Shown: positions 53,194 to 61,343 of the stretch, one piece after another
Numbering within the stretch: position 1 is the first letter of the stretch
How the letters are laid out: each line of letters begins with the position of its first letter
Source of the DNA: Gaetbulibacter_B jejuensis
GTDB lineage: Bacteria > Bacteroidota > Bacteroidia > Flavobacteriales > Flavobacteriaceae
NCBI RefSeq assembly: GCF_039524015.1
Contig: NZ_BAAAGF010000001.1
Coordinates: 124,001-188,000, forward strand
Reading direction: 5' to 3'
DNA: 64,000 nt
Position numbers and translations under genes: made by a program
The notes under the pieces: generated by a model
Database searches by the model: none
What the model was told of the DNA's origin: nothing
What the model saw: the letters and a program-made list of their open reading frames with translations, nothing else

Positions 53194-53195
53194 GA

Positions 53196-53807
53196 TTATT
53201 GATTTACATTAGAAAACACATAAAATAACTCTGCTGCTATTTGCAAACTACGCTCTTTATATTTTGCTTCTTGTTCTGGAGTACCATCAAAAGCTTTAGG
53301 GTCTTCAAAAGTAATAGGAATACGTTTCTCAGCTCCTGGCACAAAAGGACAGCCTTCATCGGCTTGCGAGCAAGTCATTATTGCTGCAAAACCCGAAGTT
53401 GGATTAAAAGTATTATCCATACGCTTAGAAAAGCCAATGATAGGTTGCGCATTTTCAGCATATTTAATGGCATATACAGGATTTTCTGCTTCAGATAATT
53501 TTTGAATTTCAAAACCTGATTGCTCTAATACGTTTACAACCATAGGAAACAATGCAGTAACTTCTGTTCCTCCTGAATAGCAGGTTACTGTATGAAAACC
53601 GAAATGTTGAGCTATAGCTTGCGACCAAATTTGTGCTAAATGACTTCTTCGGGAATTATGGGTGCAAATAAAATTAATATTAACAGGTTGTCCATTATCA
53701 ATTTTACTTTGAATAAACGCTACAAGTGGTTGCAGTGTTTCTTTTCGGTCTTCTGAAATTGAATTTGTTTTTAAACTTTCAATTACTGAGGTTAGTTTTT
53801 CAAACAT
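53196..53807 (-). CDS. arsC: Arsenate reductase, low-molecular-weight phosphatase type
   Basis: 203 residues. The PTPase loop is C48-THNSR-R54 (ICTHNSRRSHLAQ), with resolving Cys candidates in AIMTCSQADEGCPF (about 145-155). This is the thioredoxin- or bacillithiol-type arsenate reductase and not the glutaredoxin type. It reduces arsenate to arsenite for export by Acr3, encoded 2 bp downstream. Confidence 0.92.
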   Translation of the reverse strand: MFEKLTSVIESLKTNSISEDRKETLQPLVAFIQSKIDNGQPVNINFICTHNSRRSHLAQIWSQAIAQHFGFHTVTCYSGGTEVTALFPMVVNVLEQSGFEIQKLSEAENPVYAIKYAENAQPIIGFSKRMDNTFNPTSGFAAIMTCSQADEGCPFVPGAEKRIPITFEDPKAFDGTPEQEAKYKERSLQIAAELFYVFSNVNQ

Positions 53808-53839
53808 AACTAAATTTTAAAAAGTTAAATCATTGTGCA

Positions 53840-53996
53840 TTTTGAGAATAAATTTGTCAATTCGAGTGATTTTTTGAAACAAAGTGATAAAAATCGTATC
53901 GAGAATAGAATTTAAGCTTCTAAAAACTTGTTCTCGATACAAAATTCTTTTAGAATTTCACTCGAACTGACAATTTTTCTGAAAAAATTCTCAAAA
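53840..53996. repeat. 157-bp imperfect inverted repeat inside the ars operon (REP/MITE-like)
   Basis: Three nested arms pair: TTTTGAGAAT (53840) with ATTCTCAAAA (53987); TTTGTCAATTCGAGTGA (53853) with its partner TCACTCGAAC/TGACAA (53958-53972); GTATCGAGAA (about 53907) with TTCTCGATAC (about 53931). It can form one long cruciform between arsC and the DUF6428 gene. Such TTCGAGTG/GTATCGAGAA palindromes recur in flavobacterial genomes. Confidence 0.75.
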
Positions 53997-54023
53997 GGCA
54001 CAACAGGTAAAATTATTATTGTA

Positions 54024-54491
54024 TTAGCAACAATTACCATCAGGTGAGCAACATGGTTCGTTACTTAAATCGGCTAGTTTTAGTTTTGGTTTTTTTACAG
54101 GAATTCCACAATTGTCTTTTGCTAAACAATCAGTCTGCTTTGTGGTTAATAAAAAGTGGGTACCATCAAACTCTAACCCATATTTTTGAATAGACTCTCC
54201 TTGATATTCTACTTCAATGTCTAAATCTTCCAAGCCTAGTTTAGCTTCAGAAAGTTCTAGAATATGGATTAACTTTTCTGGATGCAGTCTGTGATTATAA
54301 TCATTTGCACTCCACAGCTGTAAACTTATAACGCTCTCGTTACGTAGTGTGCCTCCACAATCGATAAACTTTTTATCAATTTGCCCTACTTCAGTCACAT
54401 GAAAATGACTTGGTACTAAACTACCATTTGGCAGTTGAAATGCAATCTGCTGTAATGGTTTTAAATTTGTTTTTAATTCTGACAGTTTCAT
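54024..54491 (-). CDS. DUF6428 protein with Cys-rich tail, arsenic-associated
   Basis: 155 residues. MKLSELKTNL, LVPSHFHVTEVGQIDKKFIDCGG and LQLWSANDYNHRLHPEKL match DUF6428, regularly found in Bacteroidota ars operons. C-terminal cysteines are clustered (CLAKDNCGIPV, then EPCCSPDGNCC). They may bind arsenite or pass it on, which is inference. It has its own operator-like motif 16 bp upstream. Confidence 0.82.
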   Translation of the reverse strand: MKLSELKTNLKPLQQIAFQLPNGSLVPSHFHVTEVGQIDKKFIDCGGTLRNESVISLQLWSANDYNHRLHPEKLIHILELSEAKLGLEDLDIEVEYQGESIQKYGLEFDGTHFLLTTKQTDCLAKDNCGIPVKKPKLKLADLSNEPCCSPDGNCC

Positions 54492-54506
54492 TTTAATATT
54501 GTTTTA

Positions 54507-54525
54507 TTGCGATATTACGATTAAT
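54507..54525 (-). promoter_or_regulatory. ArsR operator candidate, DUF6428 gene
   Basis: TTGCGATATTACGATTAAT differs at two positions from the motif before arsR (54888-54906) and sits at the same distance, 16 bp upstream of its ATG. The minus strand overlaps a TAATATCG -7-like element. Confidence 0.65.
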
Positions 54526-54539
54526 TGAAATAAATTTTT

Positions 54540-54872
54540 TTAGCAGCAATTAGATGCATCATCCATATCTTGATCTAAGAACTCTGCAAGTAATTGCTTC
54601 ATTTGGCTCCAATTATTAGTATCAATACAGTAACACACACTTGTGCCTTCAATTGTGCCTTTAATTAAACCTAATTGTTTTAGTTCTTTTAAATGTTGAG
54701 AAATGGTAGGTTGCGCTAAACCTATTTCGTTTACCAAGTCACCACAAACACAGCTATTGGTTTTAAATAGGTATTCTAAAATAGCTACACGAGCAGGATG
54801 CCCAAAAGCCTTAGCTAATTGTGCTATTTGGTTCTGCTTATCTGTAAATATTTCTGACTTTGTTAAACCCAT
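54540..54872 (-). CDS. arsR: ArsR-family metalloregulator
   Basis: 110 residues. A winged HTH with the arsenite-sensing C41-V-C43 in NSCVCGDLVNEIGLAQ, then TISQHLKELKQLGLIKG. An extra Cys pair ends the protein (DDASNCC). It would repress the ars genes until As(III) binds. It is the first gene in the run arsR, DUF6428, arsC, acr3. Confidence 0.93.
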   Translation of the reverse strand: MGLTKSEIFTDKQNQIAQLAKAFGHPARVAILEYLFKTNSCVCGDLVNEIGLAQPTISQHLKELKQLGLIKGTIEGTSVCYCIDTNNWSQMKQLLAEFLDQDMDDASNCC

Positions 54873-54887
54873 CGTTTTATTTATTCA

Positions 54888-54906
54888 TTGCAATATTACG
54901 ATAAAT
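54888..54906 (-). promoter_or_regulatory. ArsR operator candidate, arsR
   Basis: TTGCAATATTACGATAAAT, 16 bp upstream of the arsR ATG and nearly identical to the motif at 54507-54525. The minus strand contains TAATATTG, a one-mismatch TAnnTTTG, so binding would block the promoter. Confidence 0.65.
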
Positions 54907-54936
54907 GTCTTTTGTGAGCAAATTTTTGCATTAAAA

Positions 54937-55956
54937 TTATTCAGATAACATAAAATCGAAAGGTAAAGAGTCTCCAATACGTTGGTTACCCATATGACCT
55001 CCAAAAAGCACTTGATGTATTGGAGAGTGATTACCATATTGATCTATGATAAACTCATCAACCCTCGACTCTATTGCAGATTGTTCGTTATCATACAAAA
55101 TGCTTAGTTTATTCAATAATTTAACTCCTACAGCTTTACTGCTATCTATTTGTTTTACATTGATGTATCGATAAGGGTTGACTTTAAATCCACCACTAAA
55201 AATTTGATAACCTTCTTCTTCAAGTTGTTTTTTAGAAAGTGCTCTCATAAAGTGAAGCACTGAACCTTTATAAGCTTTATTCCTAGATTTAGTAGTTTTT
55301 TTAGAATTGGATTCTTCCAACTCTTTATAAAAAGATGTACCAGTATAAATTACTGAATTGATGAAAAAACGGTCTCGCTTAATGTTGATATGATGATAAC
55401 TTATATCAAAATCCTTAATTTCAAAAGACACCAAATATTGTAATTTTTCATTCTCAATTAAAATAGGTTTTTTAGAACTTGCGCTTAAGGTTTGAGTTTT
55501 CTTATTATATCTTAAAATAAGGTCTTCTTCATTAAGTATTGTGCACGATTTGGCATTATCAGAAAACCCTAAAAATTGCTGTCTAAACTGTTGTAGTTTT
55601 AGTTCTTTTGGCATTCCATCATCTGTAGTAATCACAACCTCATCTAAAGCATCAATATCTTCTTGAAGCAACACTTTGTAAAACTTACCAACTTGATAAT
55701 TGGTTATAATCATTCGCTTATAACCTAAAAAAGAAATAACTAAAGGCGAGGTAATTCCTTCATGATACTCAATACTAAATTCACCTTTATCATTAGTAGA
55801 AGTGCCAATTGTAGTGTTGTCAAAATATATAGCTGCACTTTCTATAGGTTGGTTTGTAGCTTGGTCTAAAACAAGTCCGCTTATGGTTTGAGAACAAACA
55901 GCAAAATAGCTTAAAAACAAAAGTCCTGTTAAGACAATGTGTTTAAGCTTCGCCAT
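54937..55956 (-). CDS. Carboxypeptidase-regulatory-like domain protein, secreted
   Basis: 339 residues. A signal peptide ends FAVCSQ, then a CarboxypepD_reg-like beta domain (about 24-105, TISGLVLDQATNQPIESAAIYFDN). The rest (about 130-339) is an unassigned beta-rich part with YHHINIKRDRFFINSVIYTG. It belongs to a common Bacteroidota group sited at the cell envelope. It starts inside the acyltransferase gene (14-base overlap), so the two are coupled. Confidence 0.82.
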   Translation of the reverse strand: MAKLKHIVLTGLLFLSYFAVCSQTISGLVLDQATNQPIESAAIYFDNTTIGTSTNDKGEFSIEYHEGITSPLVISFLGYKRMIITNYQVGKFYKVLLQEDIDALDEVVITTDDGMPKELKLQQFRQQFLGFSDNAKSCTILNEEDLILRYNKKTQTLSASSKKPILIENEKLQYLVSFEIKDFDISYHHINIKRDRFFINSVIYTGTSFYKELEESNSKKTTKSRNKAYKGSVLHFMRALSKKQLEEEGYQIFSGGFKVNPYRYINVKQIDSSKAVGVKLLNKLSILYDNEQSAIESRVDEFIIDQYGNHSPIHQVLFGGHMGNQRIGDSLPFDFMLSE

Positions 55957-57775
55957 TGTTTTCAGTGAGTTTACGCTCTAATTCAGCCTGAAATTCTTCC
56001 ATTACAGGTTTTACTGTGCTTTCAGGTAAATCGGCAATTTTTATGTACATCAAGCCATCAACCGAGTTATTAAACAACGGATCCACATTAAAAGCAATTA
56101 ACCTTGCATTTTGTTTAATATACTTTTTAAGTAGAACTGGTAGTCTAAGTGCTCCTGGTTCAACCTCGTCAATAATTTTATCAAATTTATTTAAGTCGGC
56201 TTCGGTTTCATCAAACACAAAATCCTTATCAGCATCTTTAAGTTTTACCTTAAACTCTTTTTTAGGGTGGACGTATTGCGCTAAATATGGATCGTAATAA
56301 TGCGATTTCATAAACTCAATCATTAACGACTTTGAGAAGTTTGAAAACTGATTACTAATACTAACACCTCCTATTAAATACTTATGCTCAGGATGCCTTA
56401 ACGTAGTGTGTACAATACCTTTCCAAAGTAAAAACAGAGGCATTGGCTTTTGTTGATATTCTTTAATAATGAAGGCTCTTCCCATTTCAATAGATTCGCT
56501 CATCATTTTATAAAGTTCGGGTTCAAATCTAAATAAATCTTGAAGGTAAAATCCATCTATACCATAGCTTTCATAAATTTTAGAGCCTAATCCCATACGA
56601 TACGCTCCAGCAATGACTTTTGCCTCATCGTCCCATAAAAACATGTGGTGGTAATAAGTGTCAAAAGTATCTAAATCAATAGCTTCATTAGTACCTTCTC
56701 CTACTTCTCTAAAAGTAATTTCTCGCAAACGACCTATCTCTCTAAGTATATTTGGGATATCTTTTGCTTGAGCCAAAAACACTTCGTAATTTTTACTTTG
56801 TAGCAATCTTAAATCGTTATATCGTAAGGTTTCCACCTCTTTTATCATTACGTCCGAAGCAATAGGAGTTACAATACGTTTTGGTGGTTTTGGCACTTTT
56901 AACGTTGAAGATATGTTGCTTAATAAATTTCCTTTTTCATCAAAGGAATTAGAAAGCATATAGGTTTTTCTTCGTATAAATTCAGAAAACTCTTCGAGTG
57001 TTTTATGCTCTTTTTGATCGCTTAATGTTATAGGACGACCAATCCTCACTTTAATTGTTCTTCGTTTTTGGGTTAACAATTCAGAAGGTAACTTAGCAGT
57101 TCTAAAGGTGTCGCTTATTTTAGACAGTTTGTAAAACAACTGACTGTTTTTTGCATGAAAATATATAGGTACAATTGGCACTTCAGCTTTTTGAATCAGC
57201 TTCATTGCTGCTTCTTCCCAAGGTCTATCTACAACCAACTTCCCATCTCTGTAAGTAGATACTTCTCCTGCAGGAAATACACCAAGTGGATGTCCATCCT
57301 TTAAATGCATAATAGCATTTTTAAATCCTGTAATGCTAGACTTGGCATCTTTTCTATCCTCAAACGGATTTACAGGCATAATGTAAGGTTTTAAAGGCTC
57401 AATTCTGTGTAATAAAAAATTGGCTATAATTTTAAAATCCTCACGTTGTTCTAGCATTAATTTAAGCAACAAAATACCATCAATACCACCTAGCGGATGG
57501 TTAGAAACCGTTATATAAGCCCCATCTTTAGGCAATCGTTTTAAGTCTTCTTCAGGAATTTCAAACTTAATTTGAAACTCTTCTAAAATACCGTCTAAAA
57601 ACTCAAGCTTTTCAAGGTGCTTGTTTCGGTTGTAAATCTTATTGAGTGTGGAAATCTTTAAGGTCTTCATTAGCAACCAACCTACAAATGTTCCTATAAA
57701 TCCATACTTATCCATTTGTATGGCTTTAGCGACTTCTTTAGCTGTTACTAATCCAGATTTTGGTTGCTTGGTCAT
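55943..57775 (-). CDS. olsF: Bifunctional PlsC-GNAT acyltransferase (OlsF-like amino-acid lipid synthase)
   Basis: 610 residues. The N-terminal half is a lysophospholipid acyltransferase (PlsC) domain with VSNHPLGGIDG (H93, D99: H-x5-D instead of the usual H-x4-D) and FPAGEVSTYRDG. The C-terminal half (about 320-560) is a GNAT-type N-acyltransferase with EIGRLREITFREVGEG and AGAYRMGLG. This fusion is the layout of OlsF, which makes ornithine-type lipids by N- then O-acylation. Glycine or other amino-acid lipids are also possible. The overlap with the downstream gene suggests coupling. Confidence 0.8.
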   Translation of the reverse strand: MTKQPKSGLVTAKEVAKAIQMDKYGFIGTFVGWLLMKTLKISTLNKIYNRNKHLEKLEFLDGILEEFQIKFEIPEEDLKRLPKDGAYITVSNHPLGGIDGILLLKLMLEQREDFKIIANFLLHRIEPLKPYIMPVNPFEDRKDAKSSITGFKNAIMHLKDGHPLGVFPAGEVSTYRDGKLVVDRPWEEAAMKLIQKAEVPIVPIYFHAKNSQLFYKLSKISDTFRTAKLPSELLTQKRRTIKVRIGRPITLSDQKEHKTLEEFSEFIRRKTYMLSNSFDEKGNLLSNISSTLKVPKPPKRIVTPIASDVMIKEVETLRYNDLRLLQSKNYEVFLAQAKDIPNILREIGRLREITFREVGEGTNEAIDLDTFDTYYHHMFLWDDEAKVIAGAYRMGLGSKIYESYGIDGFYLQDLFRFEPELYKMMSESIEMGRAFIIKEYQQKPMPLFLLWKGIVHTTLRHPEHKYLIGGVSISNQFSNFSKSLMIEFMKSHYYDPYLAQYVHPKKEFKVKLKDADKDFVFDETEADLNKFDKIIDEVEPGALRLPVLLKKYIKQNARLIAFNVDPLFNNSVDGLMYIKIADLPESTVKPVMEEFQAELERKLTENNGEA

Positions 57776-57797
57776 ACTTACAAATGTAATAAAATGT

Positions 57798-59048
57798 TTA
57801 TTTAGTAACTATTTGAACGGTTTCTTGTGTTAATTGCTTTAATAACACCTCTTTATCTTGCTCCAATTGGTTAATTGCAACCTCATTATAATGCCTGATG
57901 GTGTATAAAGATACGTTTTCGGTACAATTAACTTTAAATTTTGCTTTTAAATGCTGCAATAAGGTTTCTAGGTTGCGATAGCCATCATCAACGCACACCG
58001 AAAAACTAATAGCAGAGTTTTGTATGACATCTACTTTCATTTTGTACTGATGCAATAAATTGAATATATCACTGATATTTTCTTCTACGATATAAGAAAA
58101 ATCTAATGATGATAACGAAATGAGCACTTGCCCTTTTTTAACAATAAAACACGGAGTATTAGGCTCAATACCACTGGTTTTGCATACTGTGGTTCCGTTG
58201 TTATTTGGATTTAAAAACGACTTTACATGTAAAGGAATTTCCTTTCGCTGTAATGGTTGTAAGGTTTTTGGGTGAATTACTGAAGCTCCATAAAACGCTA
58301 GCTCAATAGCTTCTTTATAGGAAATGGTATTGAGTAGCTGTGCGTTTTCAAAATAACGAGGATCAGCATTTAAAACTCCTGATACGTCTTTCCAGATGGT
58401 AACACTTTCAGCATTTAAACAATAGGCAAAAATAGCTGCTGTGTAATCGCTTCCTTCTCGACCTAAAGTTGTCGTAAAATTGTTGGCATCGCTACCTAAA
58501 AATCCTTGTGTAATGTTTAAGACATTGTTTTGAAACTGTTTTGTAATATTGGTTTGAGTCGCTTCCCAATCAACATTAGCTCTTCTATAATAGTTATCCG
58601 TTTTTATGTAGTCGCGAACATCTAACCAAGTGTTTTTAATCCCTGAAGCATTTAAGTATTCGCCAACAATTGTGGTAGAAACCAACTCGCCATAACCTAT
58701 AGTTTGATCGTACACAAAGTTGTAGTCTGGAGATTTATTTCTATCAAAAAACAATGATAATTCATCAAATAGGTTTGCTACTTTTTTAAAAACAACATGT
58801 TGTTCATTATCAAACAAATCTAAAAGTATAGCATTGTGAAATTTTCGAACATCTTGAATAGAACTTTGTAACTCACTAGGATTATTAAAGTAATTGCCAA
58901 TAACTACTTCTAAAGCATTAGTGGTTTTTCCCATTGCTGATATAACTACCAGCGTATTTTTATAACCTACATTTTGTAATACTTTTACTAGGTTTTTAAC
59001 ACCTTCAGCATCTTTTACTGATGCTCCTCCAAACTTAAATACCTGCAT
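57798..59048 (-). CDS. lysC: Aspartate kinase
   Basis: 416 residues from the ATG at 59048 (MQVFKFGGASVKDAEG). An upstream in-frame start exists but is inside the GNAT gene. FKFGGASV (3-10) binds the phosphate, with TTLGREGSDYTAAIFAY and KDVSGVLNADPR in the kinase core. The C-terminal region (about 310-410) is ACT-like with LSSLDFSYIVEE. It phosphorylates aspartate, the first step to Lys, Thr and Met. It begins 1 bp after the GNAT stop. Confidence 0.93.
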   Translation of the reverse strand: MQVFKFGGASVKDAEGVKNLVKVLQNVGYKNTLVVISAMGKTTNALEVVIGNYFNNPSELQSSIQDVRKFHNAILLDLFDNEQHVVFKKVANLFDELSLFFDRNKSPDYNFVYDQTIGYGELVSTTIVGEYLNASGIKNTWLDVRDYIKTDNYYRRANVDWEATQTNITKQFQNNVLNITQGFLGSDANNFTTTLGREGSDYTAAIFAYCLNAESVTIWKDVSGVLNADPRYFENAQLLNTISYKEAIELAFYGASVIHPKTLQPLQRKEIPLHVKSFLNPNNNGTTVCKTSGIEPNTPCFIVKKGQVLISLSSLDFSYIVEENISDIFNLLHQYKMKVDVIQNSAISFSVCVDDGYRNLETLLQHLKAKFKVNCTENVSLYTIRHYNEVAINQLEQDKEVLLKQLTQETVQIVTK

Positions 59049-59049
59049 G

Positions 59050-59529
59050 CTATAGTTTTGAAATATAATTTTTAATGGCTTGTTCATCTAGATGTACTAC
59101 GTCCCAATCTCTCATTACATTCGCTCCTTTTTTTTCATAAAAATCAATTGCAGGCTCATTCCAATCTAGCACCTCCCAACTCACACGTTTTACATTTAAC
59201 TTTTGACCATATTTAACCACTTCATCCAGCAACGCTCCTCCTAAACCATAACCTCTTTTATCTTGCTTTACTATTAAATCTTCAAGGTGCAAAACTTTAC
59301 CTTTCCATGTTGAAAATCGAGTGTACACCAATGCTATACCAGCAATATTTTTTTCTGCTTCAGCTACAAAACAATGAAACGAAGGTTGGTTGCCAAAGCC
59401 GTAATTTTCAAGATCGTTAACCGTTATTTCAACAGCATCAGGTTCTTTTTCATAAACCGCTAATTCGTTTATGAGCTCAAGTACTTGAGGCATATCAGTT
59501 TTATTTGCAGATCGAATAGTAAATTCCAT
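59050..59529 (-). CDS. GNAT acetyltransferase (diamine acetyltransferase-like)
   Basis: 159 residues. MEFTIRSANKTDMPQVLELINELAVYEKEPDAVEI and the motifs HLEDLIVKQDKRGYGLGGALL (acetyl-CoA loop about 86-100) and DWNEPAIDFYEKKGA resemble spermidine/spermine-type N-acetyltransferases. The true substrate is unknown. It precedes aspartate kinase by one base. Confidence 0.88.
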   Translation of the reverse strand: MEFTIRSANKTDMPQVLELINELAVYEKEPDAVEITVNDLENYGFGNQPSFHCFVAEAEKNIAGIALVYTRFSTWKGKVLHLEDLIVKQDKRGYGLGGALLDEVVKYGQKLNVKRVSWEVLDWNEPAIDFYEKKGANVMRDWDVVHLDEQAIKNYISKL

Positions 59530-59598
59530 AACCTAATTTTTGATACTCAAAGATAACCTAAACTTAAGGATTATATTATATAAACTTACACGAAAACG

Positions 59599-59628
59599 TT
59601 GTAGTTATCGTAAAAAATAAGATATTTG
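59599..59628 (+). promoter_or_regulatory. Promoter of fbp
   Basis: A -33 TTG (59599-59601) and GATATTTG (59621-59628, one mismatch to TAnnTTTG) are separated by 19 bp, the usual Bacteroidota spacing. The ATG follows 23 bp later. Confidence 0.6.
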
Positions 59629-59651
59629 TACAAACAATCAACACACACTTC

Positions 59652-60662
59652 ATGTCTCAAAAAAATCAAACTTTAGGAGAATTTATTATTGAAAACCAAG
59701 CTTCATTTAAATACTCTTCAGGAGAACTTTCAAGATTAATTAACTCCGTAAGATTAGCTGCTAAAGTTGTAAACCATGAAGTAAACAAAGCTGGTTTGGT
59801 TGATATTATTGGAGCTGCTGGCGAAACAAATATTCAAGGTGAAGATCAACAAAAACTAGATGTGTATGCCAATGAAAAATTTATCCAAACCTTAACCAAT
59901 AGAAATATTGTTTGTGGTATTGCCAGTGAAGAGGAAGATGACTATGTATCTATAAACAGTCAGGATGAAAACAACCAAAACAAGTATGTGGTTTTAATCG
60001 ATCCTCTTGATGGTTCTTCAAATATTGATGTTAATGTTTCTGTAGGTACTATTTTTTCGGTTTACAGACGTATTACTCCTGTTGGAACTCCTGTAACCAT
60101 TGACGATTTTCTTCAAAAAGGAAGTCAGCAAGTTGCAGCTGGATATGTGGTTTATGGTACTTCAACCATGTTGGTTTACACTACAGGTGATGGCGTTAAT
60201 GGCTTTACTTTAAACCCAGCAATTGGTACATTTTATTTATCGCATCCAAACATGCAATTTCCACTTGATGGTAGAATTTACTCTGTTAACGAAGGAAATT
60301 ATATTCACTTCCCTCAAGGCATTAAAAACTACATCAAATACTGCCAAATGGAAGAAGGCGACAGACCTTACACTAGTAGATATATTGGTTCTTTAGTTTC
60401 TGATTTTCATAGAAACATGATTAAAGGTGGCATTTACATGTATCCTAAAAGTTCTAAAAACTCAAACGGAAAACTACGCTTACTCTATGAATGTAACCCA
60501 ATGGCTTTTTTAGCTGAACAAGCTAACGGGAAAGCAAGTGATGGTTTTAATAGAATTATGGACATTGAACCAACTGAACTCCACCAACGTGTACCGTTTA
60601 TATGTGGTAGTAAAAACATGGTTGAAAAAGCCGAAGAATTTATGAGGAATGCTGAAAATTAA
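59652..60662 (+). CDS. fbp: Class I fructose-1,6-bisphosphatase
   Basis: 336 residues. IIGAAGETNIQGEDQQKLD, ASEEEDDY, the metal/phosphate motif LIDPLDGSSNIDVNVSVGTIF (positions about 115-135), and the substrate region TSRYIGSLVSDFHRN and YPKSSKNSNGKLRLLYE are those of class I FBPase. It converts fructose 1,6-bisphosphate to fructose 6-phosphate in gluconeogenesis. A terminator follows. Confidence 0.97.
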   Translation: MSQKNQTLGEFIIENQASFKYSSGELSRLINSVRLAAKVVNHEVNKAGLVDIIGAAGETNIQGEDQQKLDVYANEKFIQTLTNRNIVCGIASEEEDDYVSINSQDENNQNKYVVLIDPLDGSSNIDVNVSVGTIFSVYRRITPVGTPVTIDDFLQKGSQQVAAGYVVYGTSTMLVYTTGDGVNGFTLNPAIGTFYLSHPNMQFPLDGRIYSVNEGNYIHFPQGIKNYIKYCQMEEGDRPYTSRYIGSLVSDFHRNMIKGGIYMYPKSSKNSNGKLRLLYECNPMAFLAEQANGKASDGFNRIMDIEPTELHQRVPFICGSKNMVEKAEEFMRNAEN

Positions 60663-60669
60663 ACATAAA

Positions 60670-60695
60670 AAAAGCGAACAAAATTGTTCGCTTTT
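60670..60695. terminator. Bidirectional terminator, fbp and TerB-like gene
   Basis: An 11-bp stem AAAAGCGAACA/TGTTCGCTTTT (60670-60680 with 60685-60695) and the loop AAAT, with A and T runs on the outside. Confidence 0.92.
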
Positions 60696-60717
60696 CTTTT
60701 TTTATAACTACTGAATA

Positions 60718-61149
60718 TTATCTATTCATTGTTTTAATTTCATCCATAAAAGTATCAATATCAACACCTTCATGTACTAAGCTTAACGCTTTATCGGTAA
60801 CATACTTAGCGTTGTCTGCTCTAAATCCAAGACCAACACAAAGTTTTTCAAGCATAATAACCTGATCTTCTGTTTCCATATGGTCAACCCATACCATACG
60901 TGCCAAATCGTACAAACGCTCTAAACGTCTATCGTAAGATGTTGGAGGGTTAATAGGATGCGTTTTATAGTCTTTTAATATTTGCTTATAATCGCTATCA
61001 CTAATATCTAAATTTCTAGCTAATCTATCTAAAAAAGCACGTTCTCCATCAGTGATAATTCCGTCACTCATTGCAACTCTTACTATGGCTGCAAAATGGT
61101 CTTCATTACGTTTTCTAAAACCACTATCAAATAAATCTGAAATTGACAT
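60718..61149 (-). CDS. TerB-like protein
   Basis: 143 residues from the ATG at 61149 (MSISDLFDSGFRKRNEDHFAAIVRVAMSDG, positions 1-30). A TTG 27 bases upstream is rejected. The acidic residues in VAMSDGIITDGERAFLDRLA (about 26-45) match the TerB metal-binding helix pattern. Members occur in tellurite resistance and in other settings; no ter cluster is nearby, so the role is unknown. Confidence 0.8.
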   Translation of the reverse strand: MSISDLFDSGFRKRNEDHFAAIVRVAMSDGIITDGERAFLDRLARNLDISDSDYKQILKDYKTHPINPPTSYDRRLERLYDLARMVWVDHMETEDQVIMLEKLCVGLGFRADNAKYVTDKALSLVHEGVDIDTFMDEIKTMNR

Positions 61150-61316
61150 ATATTCTTGTTTTTTAAAGTCGTGCAAACCTACATATTATTTTTCTTTTTT
61201 TAATCATAAAAGACTAATAAAAAGGTTGACTTCTTCCTTAATTTTAAATAAAATACACTTAGAGTAAATATACTATTTATTAATAGTTTTTAAACATAAA
61301 CTAAGTCACAAAATTT

Positions 61317-61324
61317 TATATTTG
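61317..61324 (+). promoter_or_regulatory. -7 element of mfd
   Basis: TATATTTG is a perfect TAnnTTTG, 19 bp before the TTG start of mfd. No clear -33 TTG was found. Confidence 0.6.
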
Positions 61325-61343
61325 CACCACAAAATACATTGTC

